A DNA stretch of 64,000 nt from Pseudomonas migulae NBRC 103157 (GTDB lineage Bacteria > Pseudomonadota > Gammaproteobacteria > Pseudomonadales > Pseudomonadaceae). This document shows positions 8,860-15,646 of the stretch, piece by piece. Both the position numbers and the translations under genes were made by a program. The notes under the pieces are model-generated. The model made no database searches and was not told where the DNA came from. It was given only the letters and a program-made list of their open reading frames with translations. Numbering within the stretch: the stretch's first letter is position 1; the number at the start of each line of letters is the position of its first letter. Location of the stretch: the NCBI RefSeq assembly GCF_002091715.1, contig NZ_BDAG01000021.1, forward strand, positions 47,033-111,032, in the 5' to 3' direction.

Positions 8860-9482
8860 ACTAATGCGTTGCGTTTTGCCATCTCGATGAGTTCAACCAG
8901 GGATTTGGCTTTGAGTTTCTGCATAAGTCGTTTTTTATAGGTGCTGACCGTCTTGTTGCTTAGAAACATGCCTTTGGCTATTTCCTTGTTGGTTCGGCCT
9001 TGCGCAAAAAGTTGCAATACCATCAATTCCCTGTCGTTGACCGACTTGAACAGTTCCAGTTCGGCGCAACGCAGGTCGTCGCCACGGACAGGATTCAAGG
9101 CCTGACTGGGGAAGTAGTTGTAACCTGACAATACCGCTTTTATGGCGCTGACCAGTTCACTCAGGTCTTCCTGTTTGCAGACATAACCTGACGCGCCGGA
9201 TTGCATGCAACGAATACCGAACAGTGTCGGGCACTGCGCAGTCAATACCAGTGTTTTCAGCGGTGTACTCATTGCGTTGAAGCGTGCGAGAACTTCAAGG
9301 CCATCCAGTTTTGGAATGCTGATATCGAGAATGACCAGGTCAGGCATGCATTCACGCACCATCTGCATGGCATCGACTCCATTGTCGGATTCGCCGACAA
9401 CTTTGTAACCTTCGTGCTCCAGTAACATTCGGACGGCAAGGCGGATGACAGGGTGATCGTCGACAATAAAAACGGAGTTCAT
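8856..9482 (-). CDS. NarL/BvgA-type response regulator
   Basis: A 208-residue regulator: receiver domain with VFIVDDHPVIR, the phospho-acceptor Asp in LVILDISIPKLDGLEV, and a C-terminal LuxR-type helix-turn-helix (NDRELMVLQLFAQGRTNKEIAKGMFLSNKTV, read in two parts). It resembles EvgA, BvgA and RocA1, the partners of kinases like the one directly downstream. It overlaps that kinase gene by four bases, so the pair is expressed together and the regulator is the likely end of the phosphorelay. The ATG at 9482 was chosen over an in-frame start 12 codons upstream because the receiver begins there and GGGATC lies 7-12 bases before it. Confidence 0.88.
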   Translation of the reverse strand: MNSVFIVDDHPVIRLAVRMLLEHEGYKVVGESDNGVDAMQMVRECMPDLVILDISIPKLDGLEVLARFNAMSTPLKTLVLTAQCPTLFGIRCMQSGASGYVCKQEDLSELVSAIKAVLSGYNYFPSQALNPVRGDDLRCAELELFKSVNDRELMVLQLFAQGRTNKEIAKGMFLSNKTVSTYKKRLMQKLKAKSLVELIEMAKRNALV

Positions 9483-9572
9483 AATCAGATCCCATACGAG
9501 CTCAAATAAAGCGCGCACCTTAGCTCAGATAGTTGATGGGACGCATGAACTGACGGACCTGAAGCTGCAATA

Positions 9573-9586
9573 TAGGAATAGTCCTA
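9573..9586. promoter_or_regulatory. Palindrome TAGGA-N4-TCCTA, candidate response-regulator site
   Basis: TAGGAATAGTCCTA is an inverted repeat of two 5-base arms around 4 bases, in the AT-rich 243 bp gap upstream of the NarL-type regulator, about 90 bp before its start codon. BvgA and EvgA, the family relatives, bind inverted sites with TCCTA/TAGGA-like arms, so autoregulation is a reasonable inference. Only the palindrome is seen directly. Confidence 0.4.
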
Positions 9587-9725
9587 CAAACGAAAAGGAA
9601 TGGGGCTACGAATCAACTAGGTTTTGCATGAGGACGGATAGAGTTATTGGTGGTTGGTCGATATTTCAAAGTTTTATTTCGTAAGTTTCAAATAGCGCTT
9701 GGGTGAAGTGTGTCGCCAACCATTT

Positions 9726-10130
9726 TTATAAATGGATTGAGCTCAATAGTTTTCTGAATTCGAATTGTTTCAATGGCTTTATCAAATAACCAAGTAGGGG
9801 CAGTCCGTGTGCGTTCGCGGTTTTTTCAAGACCTTCTAGTTCTGTACACGTCAAGCTGCTTAACAATATTGCCTGCCTGATCAACCCTCGATGACTGGCG
9901 AATTTGACCAGGTCCAGCCCAGGAAGATCGGGTAGACATTGATCGCATAAAAGAATGTCAAATGGTTGCACCGCCGCGAGCATTTGCTGCAAGGCATCTT
10001 GGGCGCTGTGGGCGGTCGTCAGTTGGGTGAAGCCGTAACTTTCAAGCAAGTACTGAGTCGCCCTTAGTTGAAAGGGATGATCTTCCACCAGCAGGATGCG
10101 CAAATCGTCTTCGAACCTGGGATTACTCAC
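9726..10130 (-). CDS. Receiver-only response regulator resembling the RocR/PvrR receiver
   Basis: A 134-residue protein that is a single receiver domain: acidic pair and Pro-Phe in LLVEDHPFQ, phospho-acceptor Asp in LLCDQCLPDLPGLDLV, a hydroxyl residue in LLSSLT and the conserved Lys in YLIKPL. The phrasing HPFQ, ILLSS and LGYLIKPL resembles the receivers fused to EAL domains in RocR and PvrR, but the frame ends right after the receiver and no EAL domain follows. It starts at a GTG with GAGAG about 10 bases upstream. It lies on the same strand as the two-component genes but 243 bp upstream of them. It may compete for phosphate from the hybrid kinase or act on a protein partner. Confidence 0.8.
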   Translation of the reverse strand: MSNPRFEDDLRILLVEDHPFQLRATQYLLESYGFTQLTTAHSAQDALQQMLAAVQPFDILLCDQCLPDLPGLDLVKFASHRGLIRQAILLSSLTCTELEGLEKTANAHGLPLLGYLIKPLKQFEFRKLLSSIHL

Positions 10131-10255
10131 GCTTTAACTCTCATATAGAGGGGCCTGTCATTATTTCGCGGGAATGGCGAGCAATCGATCAGTTTGCTCG
10201 GCGTGAGGTGTAGGGGGATTCGGCGAATGCTGAACGCACTTGGGCTTTCAGCGGC

Positions 10256-10290
10256 TGATCAGCCATTCCTGGCGGCGTAATGGCTGACCA
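10256..10290. other. Hairpin just downstream of dgt
   Basis: Twelve-base arms (TGATCAGCCATT and AATGGCTGACCA, one mismatch) surround 11 bases, 12 bp past the dgt stop. No T-run follows on the minus strand, so it is at best a weak terminator or an RNA-stabilising stem. Confidence 0.4.
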
Positions 10291-10301
10291 GACGGGTTTC
10301 G

Positions 10302-11630
10302 TCAGTGGCTCGAACGGCCGGTCATCTCCAGCGCCATTTCGCTGGCATAGCTGTCGGTCATGCCGGCGATGAAATCAATCATGCGCAGGAACGAGGTGTG
10401 CAGCGGGCCGTAAGGGTCGGGGGCGTTGTTGCCCAACAAATCAAGGATGCGACGGCTCTTGAAGGATGGCGTGCGACCGTTGTGCTGCTCCAGCGCCGCG
10501 CCGCAGAAGGCGTTGAGCAGGATTTCCAGTGTGGTGTAGGCGCCGATCTCGTGCAGGGTCTTGCGCTTGTCCTGGAAGATCTTTTTGCGCGCCATGTCTT
10601 TGGCATTCAATACGCAGCGTTTGGCGGGGCCGTGCATGTGTTCCACCAGGTCGCCAGGCAGCGTGCCGGCCAGCAGCGCGTCCTGTTGCTCGACAAAGGC
10701 TCGGGCTGCGGCGTTGGTCAGGTGCTCGATGGCTTTGCCCCGCAGGATTGCCAGTTTGCGACGACGCGAATCCCGCGGGCCGAGCTGGCGATAGGTTTCC
10801 GGCAGATCGTCGCCCACCAGGTCCAGCAACAGGGACTCGACTTCGGCGTACTCCAGCAACTCCATTTCCAGGCCATCTTCGAGGTCGATCAGCGCGTAGC
10901 AGATGTCATCGGCGGCCTCCATCAAATACACCAGCGGATGGCGTGCCCAGCGTTGTTCCTCAAGTTGCGGCAGGCCGAGTTTATGAGCGATCTGTTCCAG
11001 CAATGGCAATTCACTCTGATAGCAGCCGAACTTGTGTTTCTTGTAACCCAGCGAGTCGGCGTGCTTGGCCGTCCAGGGGTATTTCAGATAGGTGCCCAGG
11101 GTGGCGTAGGTCAGTCGTGTGCCGCCATCGAACTGGTGGTATTCCAGCTGGGTGAGCACGCGGAAGCCTTGAGCATTGCCTTCGAAGTTGAGGAAGTCAT
11201 CACGTTCGACTTCGCTCATTGCTTCCAGCCATCCGCGGCCGGCGGCTTGCTGGAACCAGTGGCGGATCGCGTCTTCACCGGAGTGACCGAAGGGTGGATT
11301 GCCAATGTCGTGGGCTAGGCAAGCCGATTGCACCACCATGCCAAGGTCGCTGGGTTCGCACCAGTCGGGCAGGGCGCTGCGAATGGTTTCGCCGACGCGC
11401 ATGCCCAGCGAACGGCCGACGCAACTGACTTCCAGTGAGTGGGTCAGGCGCGTGTGGATGTGATCGTTGCTGGAGACCGGATGGACTTGGGTCTTGCGCC
11501 CGAGGCGGCGAAACGCGCCCGAGAAAATAATTCGGTCATGGTCTTTGTGAAAAGGGCTGCGGCCGAGTTCTTCCGGGCTGTGCAGAGGCTTTCCGAGGCG
11601 TTCGCGGGTGAGCAGGGTTTGCCAATCCAA
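10302..11630 (-). CDS. dgt: Deoxyguanosinetriphosphate triphosphohydrolase-like protein (dGTPase family)
   Basis: A 442-residue HD-superfamily nucleotide hydrolase. The N-terminus DHDRIIFSGAFRRLGRKTQV and the metal ligands in RLTHSLEV and CLAHDIGNPPFGHSGEDAI are characteristic of bacterial dGTPases and dNTP triphosphohydrolases, which cut dNTPs to deoxynucleosides and triphosphate. Length fits the family. The start is a TTG at 11630 with GGAGAG about 8 bases upstream; there is no ATG nearby in frame before the conserved sequence. In P. aeruginosa the dgt gene likewise lies close to the yqjDE-like genes found here at 13087-14131. Substrate preference within the dNTP group cannot be read from sequence. 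Confidence 0.9.
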   Translation of the reverse strand: MDWQTLLTRERLGKPLHSPEELGRSPFHKDHDRIIFSGAFRRLGRKTQVHPVSSNDHIHTRLTHSLEVSCVGRSLGMRVGETIRSALPDWCEPSDLGMVVQSACLAHDIGNPPFGHSGEDAIRHWFQQAAGRGWLEAMSEVERDDFLNFEGNAQGFRVLTQLEYHQFDGGTRLTYATLGTYLKYPWTAKHADSLGYKKHKFGCYQSELPLLEQIAHKLGLPQLEEQRWARHPLVYLMEAADDICYALIDLEDGLEMELLEYAEVESLLLDLVGDDLPETYRQLGPRDSRRRKLAILRGKAIEHLTNAAARAFVEQQDALLAGTLPGDLVEHMHGPAKRCVLNAKDMARKKIFQDKRKTLHEIGAYTTLEILLNAFCGAALEQHNGRTPSFKSRRILDLLGNNAPDPYGPLHTSFLRMIDFIAGMTDSYASEMALEMTGRSSH

Positions 11631-11712
11631 GGCTGGTTCTCTCCGTCAGGTGACTGAGCCTTAAGCTTCAGGGTTCGCGCCATGGCCTGCAAGGGAAAAA
11701 CACGCATGCACC

Positions 11713-11803
11713 TGTAGGCGCCGAGCTTGCTCGCGATGACGGTATGTCAGGCGTTGCGGTATCGAGTGAGCTGGCTTCATCGTGAGCAAGCTCGGCGCCT
11801 ATA
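11713..11803. repeat. REP doublet (REPIN-like) between dgt and the EAL gene
   Basis: Two REP units in inverted orientation: GTAGGCGCCGAGCTTGCTCG at 11714-11733 and its near reverse complement (AGCAAGCTCGGCGCCTA) ending at 11801. The stop codon of the EAL gene (11799-11801) is part of the right-hand unit. Confidence 0.8.
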
Positions 11804-12962
11804 GCCCGGCGGCGTCGATATCGATGAGTAGCAGTCGCTCGCCGTTGTTGAAAAACTGCCCGGCCGTGAGGCAATACTGGTTGCTGGTGGCATCGCGGTA
11901 AGTGTTGGAAAGCGTCAGCCGGCGCTCATCCCAACCCTCAGCCAGCAAGTGATAGAAGTACGGACGCCATGACCAGTTGTGTCCCAGGTAGCGATCGTCG
12001 GCTTCCCAGCCGTTGTTGCGCCATTCAAGGTTCGGCGTCAGTTGCGTGCCGTGGCGGTCACATTGATAGAAGCGCAACAGCCAGGGAAAGGCGTCCAGCT
12101 GTGGCAAGGCGCTGAGCGGCGCGCACGTCTGGGCCCACGTTTGCAGGATCGCCATCAGTTCGCTGAGTTGCTGGCGCATGATCATCAGTCGGCCGCGTTC
12201 AGCCAGTTTCTGTTGGACATAGCGCTGACGCAGTTGGGCGAAACGCTCGACAAAAGCGTCGGTGGCAAAGAAGTCCACTTGCGCGCGGGCGAACAGAAAA
12301 CCCTGCACGTAGCGCGAGCCGCACTCGAGGGCAAAATTCAGTTGCGCTTCGGTTTCCACCCCTTCGGCAATGATCCAGCAGCCGGTTTTTTCCGCCATTA
12401 GCGCGAGGGCCTTGACCACGTCACTGCTGGGCCCGCCCAACGCAGCGGCCTGGAACAGCCGCATATCCAGCTTGAGGATGTCCGGTTGCAGAGCGAGCAC
12501 ACGATCGAGCTGTGAGTAACCTGCGCCGAAATCATCGATGGCGATCCGCGCACCGGCTTGCCGGTATCGCGCCACCACATCTGCCAGCCGCTGGATGTCG
12601 CCGCCCAGTTCAGTGATTTCGAAAACGATTCGCTGTGGGTCGACGCCATGCTGCTTCAATTGCTTGAGGCTGGGCAGCGCCTGGTCCGGGCGCAAGCGAC
12701 TGATCCAGCGCGGCGAAATGTTCAGGCTGAGAAACCAGTCGGCGGGCGCTTCGTGCAGACGGCTCAGGGCGTTATCACGGATCTGGCGATCCAGACGGCG
12801 GAGCGCGATGGCCGGGGTTCGCGGGTCGGCAAACAGCGGTCCCACGGAGGTCAGTTGACCGTCGGCTTGACGCAGTCGGCCCAATGCCTCGACGCCGGCG
12901 ATACGGCCGGTGGCGGTATCGATGAACGGTTGAAAGCAGGCAAGCGGTTGCCCGTCGATCAC
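11799..12962 (-). CDS. EAL-domain cyclic di-GMP phosphodiesterase with C-terminal sensor-like region
   Basis: A 387-residue protein whose first ~240 residues form an EAL domain. Catalytic motifs appear intact: GVEALGR, the Asn in LNISPRW, FEITE, IDDFGAGYS, the Lys in DILKLD, and EGVETEAQ. It should therefore hydrolyse cyclic di-GMP to pGpG. The last ~120 residues are rich in aromatic residues (WSWRPYFYHLLAEGW) and resemble a Cache/PDC-type ligand domain, but with no membrane segment; I cannot name a ligand. The GTG at 12962 has an excellent ribosome site (AAGGAGGCCTC). The gene is alone on its strand between the dgt gene and the yqjDEK-like operon. Confidence 0.85.
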   Translation of the reverse strand: MIDGQPLACFQPFIDTATGRIAGVEALGRLRQADGQLTSVGPLFADPRTPAIALRRLDRQIRDNALSRLHEAPADWFLSLNISPRWISRLRPDQALPSLKQLKQHGVDPQRIVFEITELGGDIQRLADVVARYRQAGARIAIDDFGAGYSQLDRVLALQPDILKLDMRLFQAAALGGPSSDVVKALALMAEKTGCWIIAEGVETEAQLNFALECGSRYVQGFLFARAQVDFFATDAFVERFAQLRQRYVQQKLAERGRLMIMRQQLSELMAILQTWAQTCAPLSALPQLDAFPWLLRFYQCDRHGTQLTPNLEWRNNGWEADDRYLGHNWSWRPYFYHLLAEGWDERRLTLSNTYRDATSNQYCLTAGQFFNNGERLLLIDIDAAGL

Positions 12963-13024
12963 GAGGCCTCCTTAGTAGGTCTTGTTTTTGGATGAAACCT
13001 GATGGCCGGGTAGGCAGGCAGGTG

Positions 13025-13048
13025 TGAACCTCTCGATAAAGAGGTTCA
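13025..13048. other. Perfect 9-bp inverted repeat between yqjK-like and EAL genes
   Basis: TGAACCTCT and AGAGGTTCA flank a 6-base loop. It follows the yqjDEK-like genes by about 40 bp and precedes the EAL start by about 60 bp. No T-run on the minus strand, so it could be an operator or an mRNA stem and not a standard terminator. Confidence 0.45.
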
Positions 13049-13086
13049 TCCCGGTGATATTGCAAGAATGCAGCCAGATAGCGGCT

Positions 13087-13428
13087 TCAGTGTTTGGGCG
13101 AGTTGCCTTGCATGATCAGTTTGATCAACGGCCCCAATGTGGTGCCCAGGCGTACCAGTCGAGTCAGGCTGCTCACGCCGCCATTCCTGGTGCCCTTGCC
13201 AGTCAAAAAGCCCAGCAGGGTCACGGCCGCCACGCCCCAGAGCGGGGCATGCTTGATGCCGAAACCGTCTTGCAGGTTTTGCGTCATCCCGCGCACCCGC
13301 TGCAAGGGTTGCAGCAGTTGCGCCGATTCGTGACGAATTTCCTGGCGATGCATTTCCATGCGCAAGCGAATCAGCGCCTTGCGCATTTCCGTGCGCGAGC
13401 TGTTGTGAGGCAGTTCAGGCAGGTTCAT
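13087..13428 (-). CDS. YqjK-like small protein, third gene of a yqjDEK-type operon
   Basis: A 113-residue basic, helical protein: a charged N-terminal half rich in Arg, Glu and Gln, and one likely membrane segment around APLWGVAAVTLLGFLTG. The sequence is poorly conserved; the name rests mainly on position after YqjD- and YqjE-like genes, as in enterobacterial yqjDEK. Its ATG overlaps the stop of the yqjE-like gene (ATGA). Function is unknown. Confidence 0.6.
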   Translation of the reverse strand: MNLPELPHNSSRTEMRKALIRLRMEMHRQEIRHESAQLLQPLQRVRGMTQNLQDGFGIKHAPLWGVAAVTLLGFLTGKGTRNGGVSSLTRLVRLGTTLGPLIKLIMQGNSPKH

Positions 13429-13814
13429 GGCAGCAGGCGCTCCCGATCATTGGCCAATTCTTCCAGGGTGCCATGGAAGGGCGAGGATTCATCGAAGATC
13501 GCCGCCCTCAGACGCATCCCGCAAAAGATGCAGGCAAGGGTGTAGAACACGCAGAGCCCGATGATGGCCGTCAGGCGATAAGTGTCCCAAAAGAGGATCA
13601 ACACCAGCGTCGACAATCCCACCAGCAACAGCAAGGCAAACACCAACGCCAGGCCTGCGAACAGCAATAGGCTGACGGTACGGGCCTTTTGTTCCTGCAA
13701 TTCGATGCCGAACAGCTCGACATGGCTGTGCAGCAATCCAAGGAATGCGGCACCCAGGCGCCGCGGTGAAGAGCTTGGGCCCGTCGCGGACGAGCCGGAT
13801 TCGCCGATCGCCAT
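13425..13814 (-). CDS. yqjE: YqjE-like phage-holin-family membrane protein
   Basis: A 129-residue protein with two strong membrane segments in its middle (VSLLLFAGLALVFALLLLVG and AIIGLCVFYTLACIFCGM) and a conserved pre-membrane stretch LLHSHVELFGIELQEQK, as in the YqjE/holin-family proteins of proteobacteria. The true start is taken as the ATG at 13814, two bases after the stop of the preceding yqjD-like gene; the frame is open upstream but that part overlaps yqjD. Probably an inner-membrane protein of stationary-phase or stress physiology; its exact role is unknown. Confidence 0.75.
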   Translation of the reverse strand: MAIGESGSSATGPSSSPRRLGAAFLGLLHSHVELFGIELQEQKARTVSLLLFAGLALVFALLLLVGLSTLVLILFWDTYRLTAIIGLCVFYTLACIFCGMRLRAAIFDESSPFHGTLEELANDRERLLP

Positions 13815-13816
13815 AA

Positions 13817-14131
13817 TCAGCGCCGGGTTGCCAGCAGACCAATCAGGAAACCCACACCGGCTGCGATCCCGACCGATTGCCATGGGTTGGCCTGTACATA
13901 GTCTTCGGTGGCGGTAACGGCGGCCTTGCCGCGTTCGCGCAGGGAGTCTTCGGTCAGTTTCAAGGTTTCGCGTGCACGCAGCAGACTTTCGTGGATTTGC
14001 TCACGCAACTCATCAGCCTGATCGCCAGCCAAGGTTGCGGTGTGTTCCAGCAACCGTTCAGTGTCGCTGACCAGTGTCTGAAAATCATTCATCAGGATTT
14101 CTTGAGCAGTCTTTGCCTTGATGCTGGCCAT
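13817..14131 (-). CDS. yqjD: YqjD/ElaB-family ribosome-associated membrane protein (DUF883)
   Basis: A 104-residue protein with a long amphipathic helix (residues ~8-75, rich in Glu, Leu, Arg) and a C-terminal membrane anchor in a Gly/Ala-rich segment (VGIAAGVGFLIGLL) ending in ATRR. This is the layout of YqjD, ElaB and YgaM, which tether ribosomes to the inner membrane in stationary phase in E. coli. The ATG at 14131 has GGAG 7-10 bases upstream. It is the first gene of a tightly packed three-gene operon continuing into the yqjE- and yqjK-like genes. Confidence 0.85.
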   Translation of the reverse strand: MASIKAKTAQEILMNDFQTLVSDTERLLEHTATLAGDQADELREQIHESLLRARETLKLTEDSLRERGKAAVTATEDYVQANPWQSVGIAAGVGFLIGLLATRR

Positions 14132-14200
14132 TGGTGATCTCCGTAAGTGGCTTCTGTTGCGTTCGAGTATGAGCCTTGCGTGAAGGTTCAGTGCAAATCA

Positions 14201-14217
14201 CTGGTACAACTTTTGCT
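14201..14217 (+). promoter_or_regulatory. Sigma-54-like promoter (-24/-12) upstream of amtB
   Basis: CTGGTACAACTTTTGCT has the GG and GC elements at the required spacing and differs from the RpoN consensus at two positions. It points towards amtB, about 220 bp before its ATG. RpoN/NtrC control of ammonium channel genes is well established, which supports the call. A half-site TGGTGCA occurs only downstream; I see no clear NtrC tandem site upstream. Confidence 0.55.
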
Positions 14218-14436
14218 TTGTCGTGGTGCGCCGGCCAGCGTGATTGCGCTGTTGCCGGGCAGGATTCGAGCAAAACCTTATCTCAAATAATGAAAACCCG
14301 CGCAAAGGTTCCCGCCTTGTGCGCCAAAGCGGCACATCAGGATCAATGTGTAGATCCTGAAAGGTTGCAACTTGGTGCACGAATTGTCTGCGCGAACTGC
14401 TTTGGTGCTTTTTTAGCCTTCAGGTCTGCCAACACC

Positions 14437-15645
14437 ATGGAAAATCTGCAAAGCGCTGTGGACAGTCTGGTCCATAGCTCCAACACGTTGTTCATCTTGA
14501 TTGGTGCTGTCATGGTTTTGGCCATGCATGCCGGTTTTGCCTTTCTCGAAGTCGGTACGGTTCGACAGAAGAATCAGGTCAACGCCTTGTCGAAGATCCT
14601 CAGCGACTTCGCCATTTCGACCCTGGCCTATTTCTTTATAGGCTATTGGATTTCCTACGGAGTGACCTTCCTGCAACCGGCGGCGGTGATCAATGCCGAT
14701 CATGGTTATGGCCTGGTGAAGTTTTTCTTTCTGCTGACGTTCGCGGCGGCGATACCCGCGATCATTTCCGGCGGCATCGCCGAGCGTGCGCGGTTCGTAC
14801 CACAGTTGTGTGCGACGGCGCTGATCGTGGCGTTCATCTATCCGTTTTTCGAGGGCATGATCTGGAACGGTAACTATGGCCTGCAAGCCTGGTTGCTGGA
14901 GCGCTTTGGCGCCAGTTTCCATGATTTCGCCGGCTCCGTGGTGGTTCACGCCATGGGCGGGTGGCTGGCGCTGGCGGCGGTGGTGTTGCTCGGTCCAAGA
15001 CAAGGTCGCTATCGCGACGGAAGACTGGTGGCGTTTGCACCCTCGAGCATCCCGTTTCTGGCGTTGGGGTCGTGGATCCTGATCGTTGGCTGGTTCGGTT
15101 TCAACGTGATGAGCGCGCAAACCTTGCAAGGGGTCAGCGGGCTGGTGGCGGTGAACTCGCTGATGGCCATGGTCGGCGGCACTGTGGCGGCGCTGATCGT
15201 CGGGCGCAATGACCCGGGCTTTCTGCATAACGGCCCGCTGGCCGGGCTGGTGGCAATCTGCGCCGGTTCCGATCTGATGCACCCGGTAGGAGCGCTGGCG
15301 ACAGGCGCCATCGCCGGGGCGCTGTTTGTCTGGTGCTTTACTGCGGCCCAAGGCAAATGGCACATCGATGACGTATTGGGTGTCTGGCCATTGCATGGCC
15401 TGTGCGGTGTCTGGGGCGGAGTCGCTTGCGGCATCTTTGGCCAAAGTGCCTTGGGTGGTCTGGGCGGTGTAAGCCTGATCAGCCAGTTGATCGGCACCAC
15501 GCTGGGAGTGGTCGTAGCGCTGGCCGGTGGTTTCGCGGTGTATGGCGTGATCAAGGCGCTTCATGGCCTGCGCCTGAGCCAGGAAGAAGAGTATTACGGC
15601 GCAGACCTGTCGGTGCACAAGATCGGCGCCGTGAGCCAGGATTGA
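14437..15645 (+). CDS. amtB: Ammonium channel/transporter, Amt family
   Basis: A 402-residue inner-membrane channel with about eleven hydrophobic helices. Signature residues are intact: the Asp and first pore histidine in DFAGSVVVHAMGG and the second in DDVLGVWPLHGLCGVWGG, matching Asp160, His168 and His318 of E. coli AmtB. It conducts ammonium/ammonia across the membrane. There is no cleavable signal peptide; the N-terminus is periplasmic in a helix beginning at NTLFILIGAVMVLAMHAG. The ATG at 14437 was chosen because family homology starts there, though the ribosome site is weak (CAGG about 14 bases upstream). No glnK is adjacent, unlike the usual glnK-amtB pair, so this may be a second Amt paralogue. 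Confidence 0.9.
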   Translation: MENLQSAVDSLVHSSNTLFILIGAVMVLAMHAGFAFLEVGTVRQKNQVNALSKILSDFAISTLAYFFIGYWISYGVTFLQPAAVINADHGYGLVKFFFLLTFAAAIPAIISGGIAERARFVPQLCATALIVAFIYPFFEGMIWNGNYGLQAWLLERFGASFHDFAGSVVVHAMGGWLALAAVVLLGPRQGRYRDGRLVAFAPSSIPFLALGSWILIVGWFGFNVMSAQTLQGVSGLVAVNSLMAMVGGTVAALIVGRNDPGFLHNGPLAGLVAICAGSDLMHPVGALATGAIAGALFVWCFTAAQGKWHIDDVLGVWPLHGLCGVWGGVACGIFGQSALGGLGGVSLISQLIGTTLGVVVALAGGFAVYGVIKALHGLRLSQEEEYYGADLSVHKIGAVSQD

Positions 15646-15646
15646 G

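Noticed and set aside
10256..10290. Hairpin after dgt as an intrinsic terminator
   Set aside because: No T-run follows on the minus strand, so it is listed only as a hairpin.
13425..14131. YqjE-like protein considered as a phage holin marking a prophage
   Set aside because: No other phage gene is near; the three-gene order is the chromosomal yqjDEK type.
14176..14436. N-terminal extension of amtB by 87 codons
   Set aside because: The added sequence has no family similarity and would include the sigma-54-like promoter; the helix start fits the ATG at 14437.
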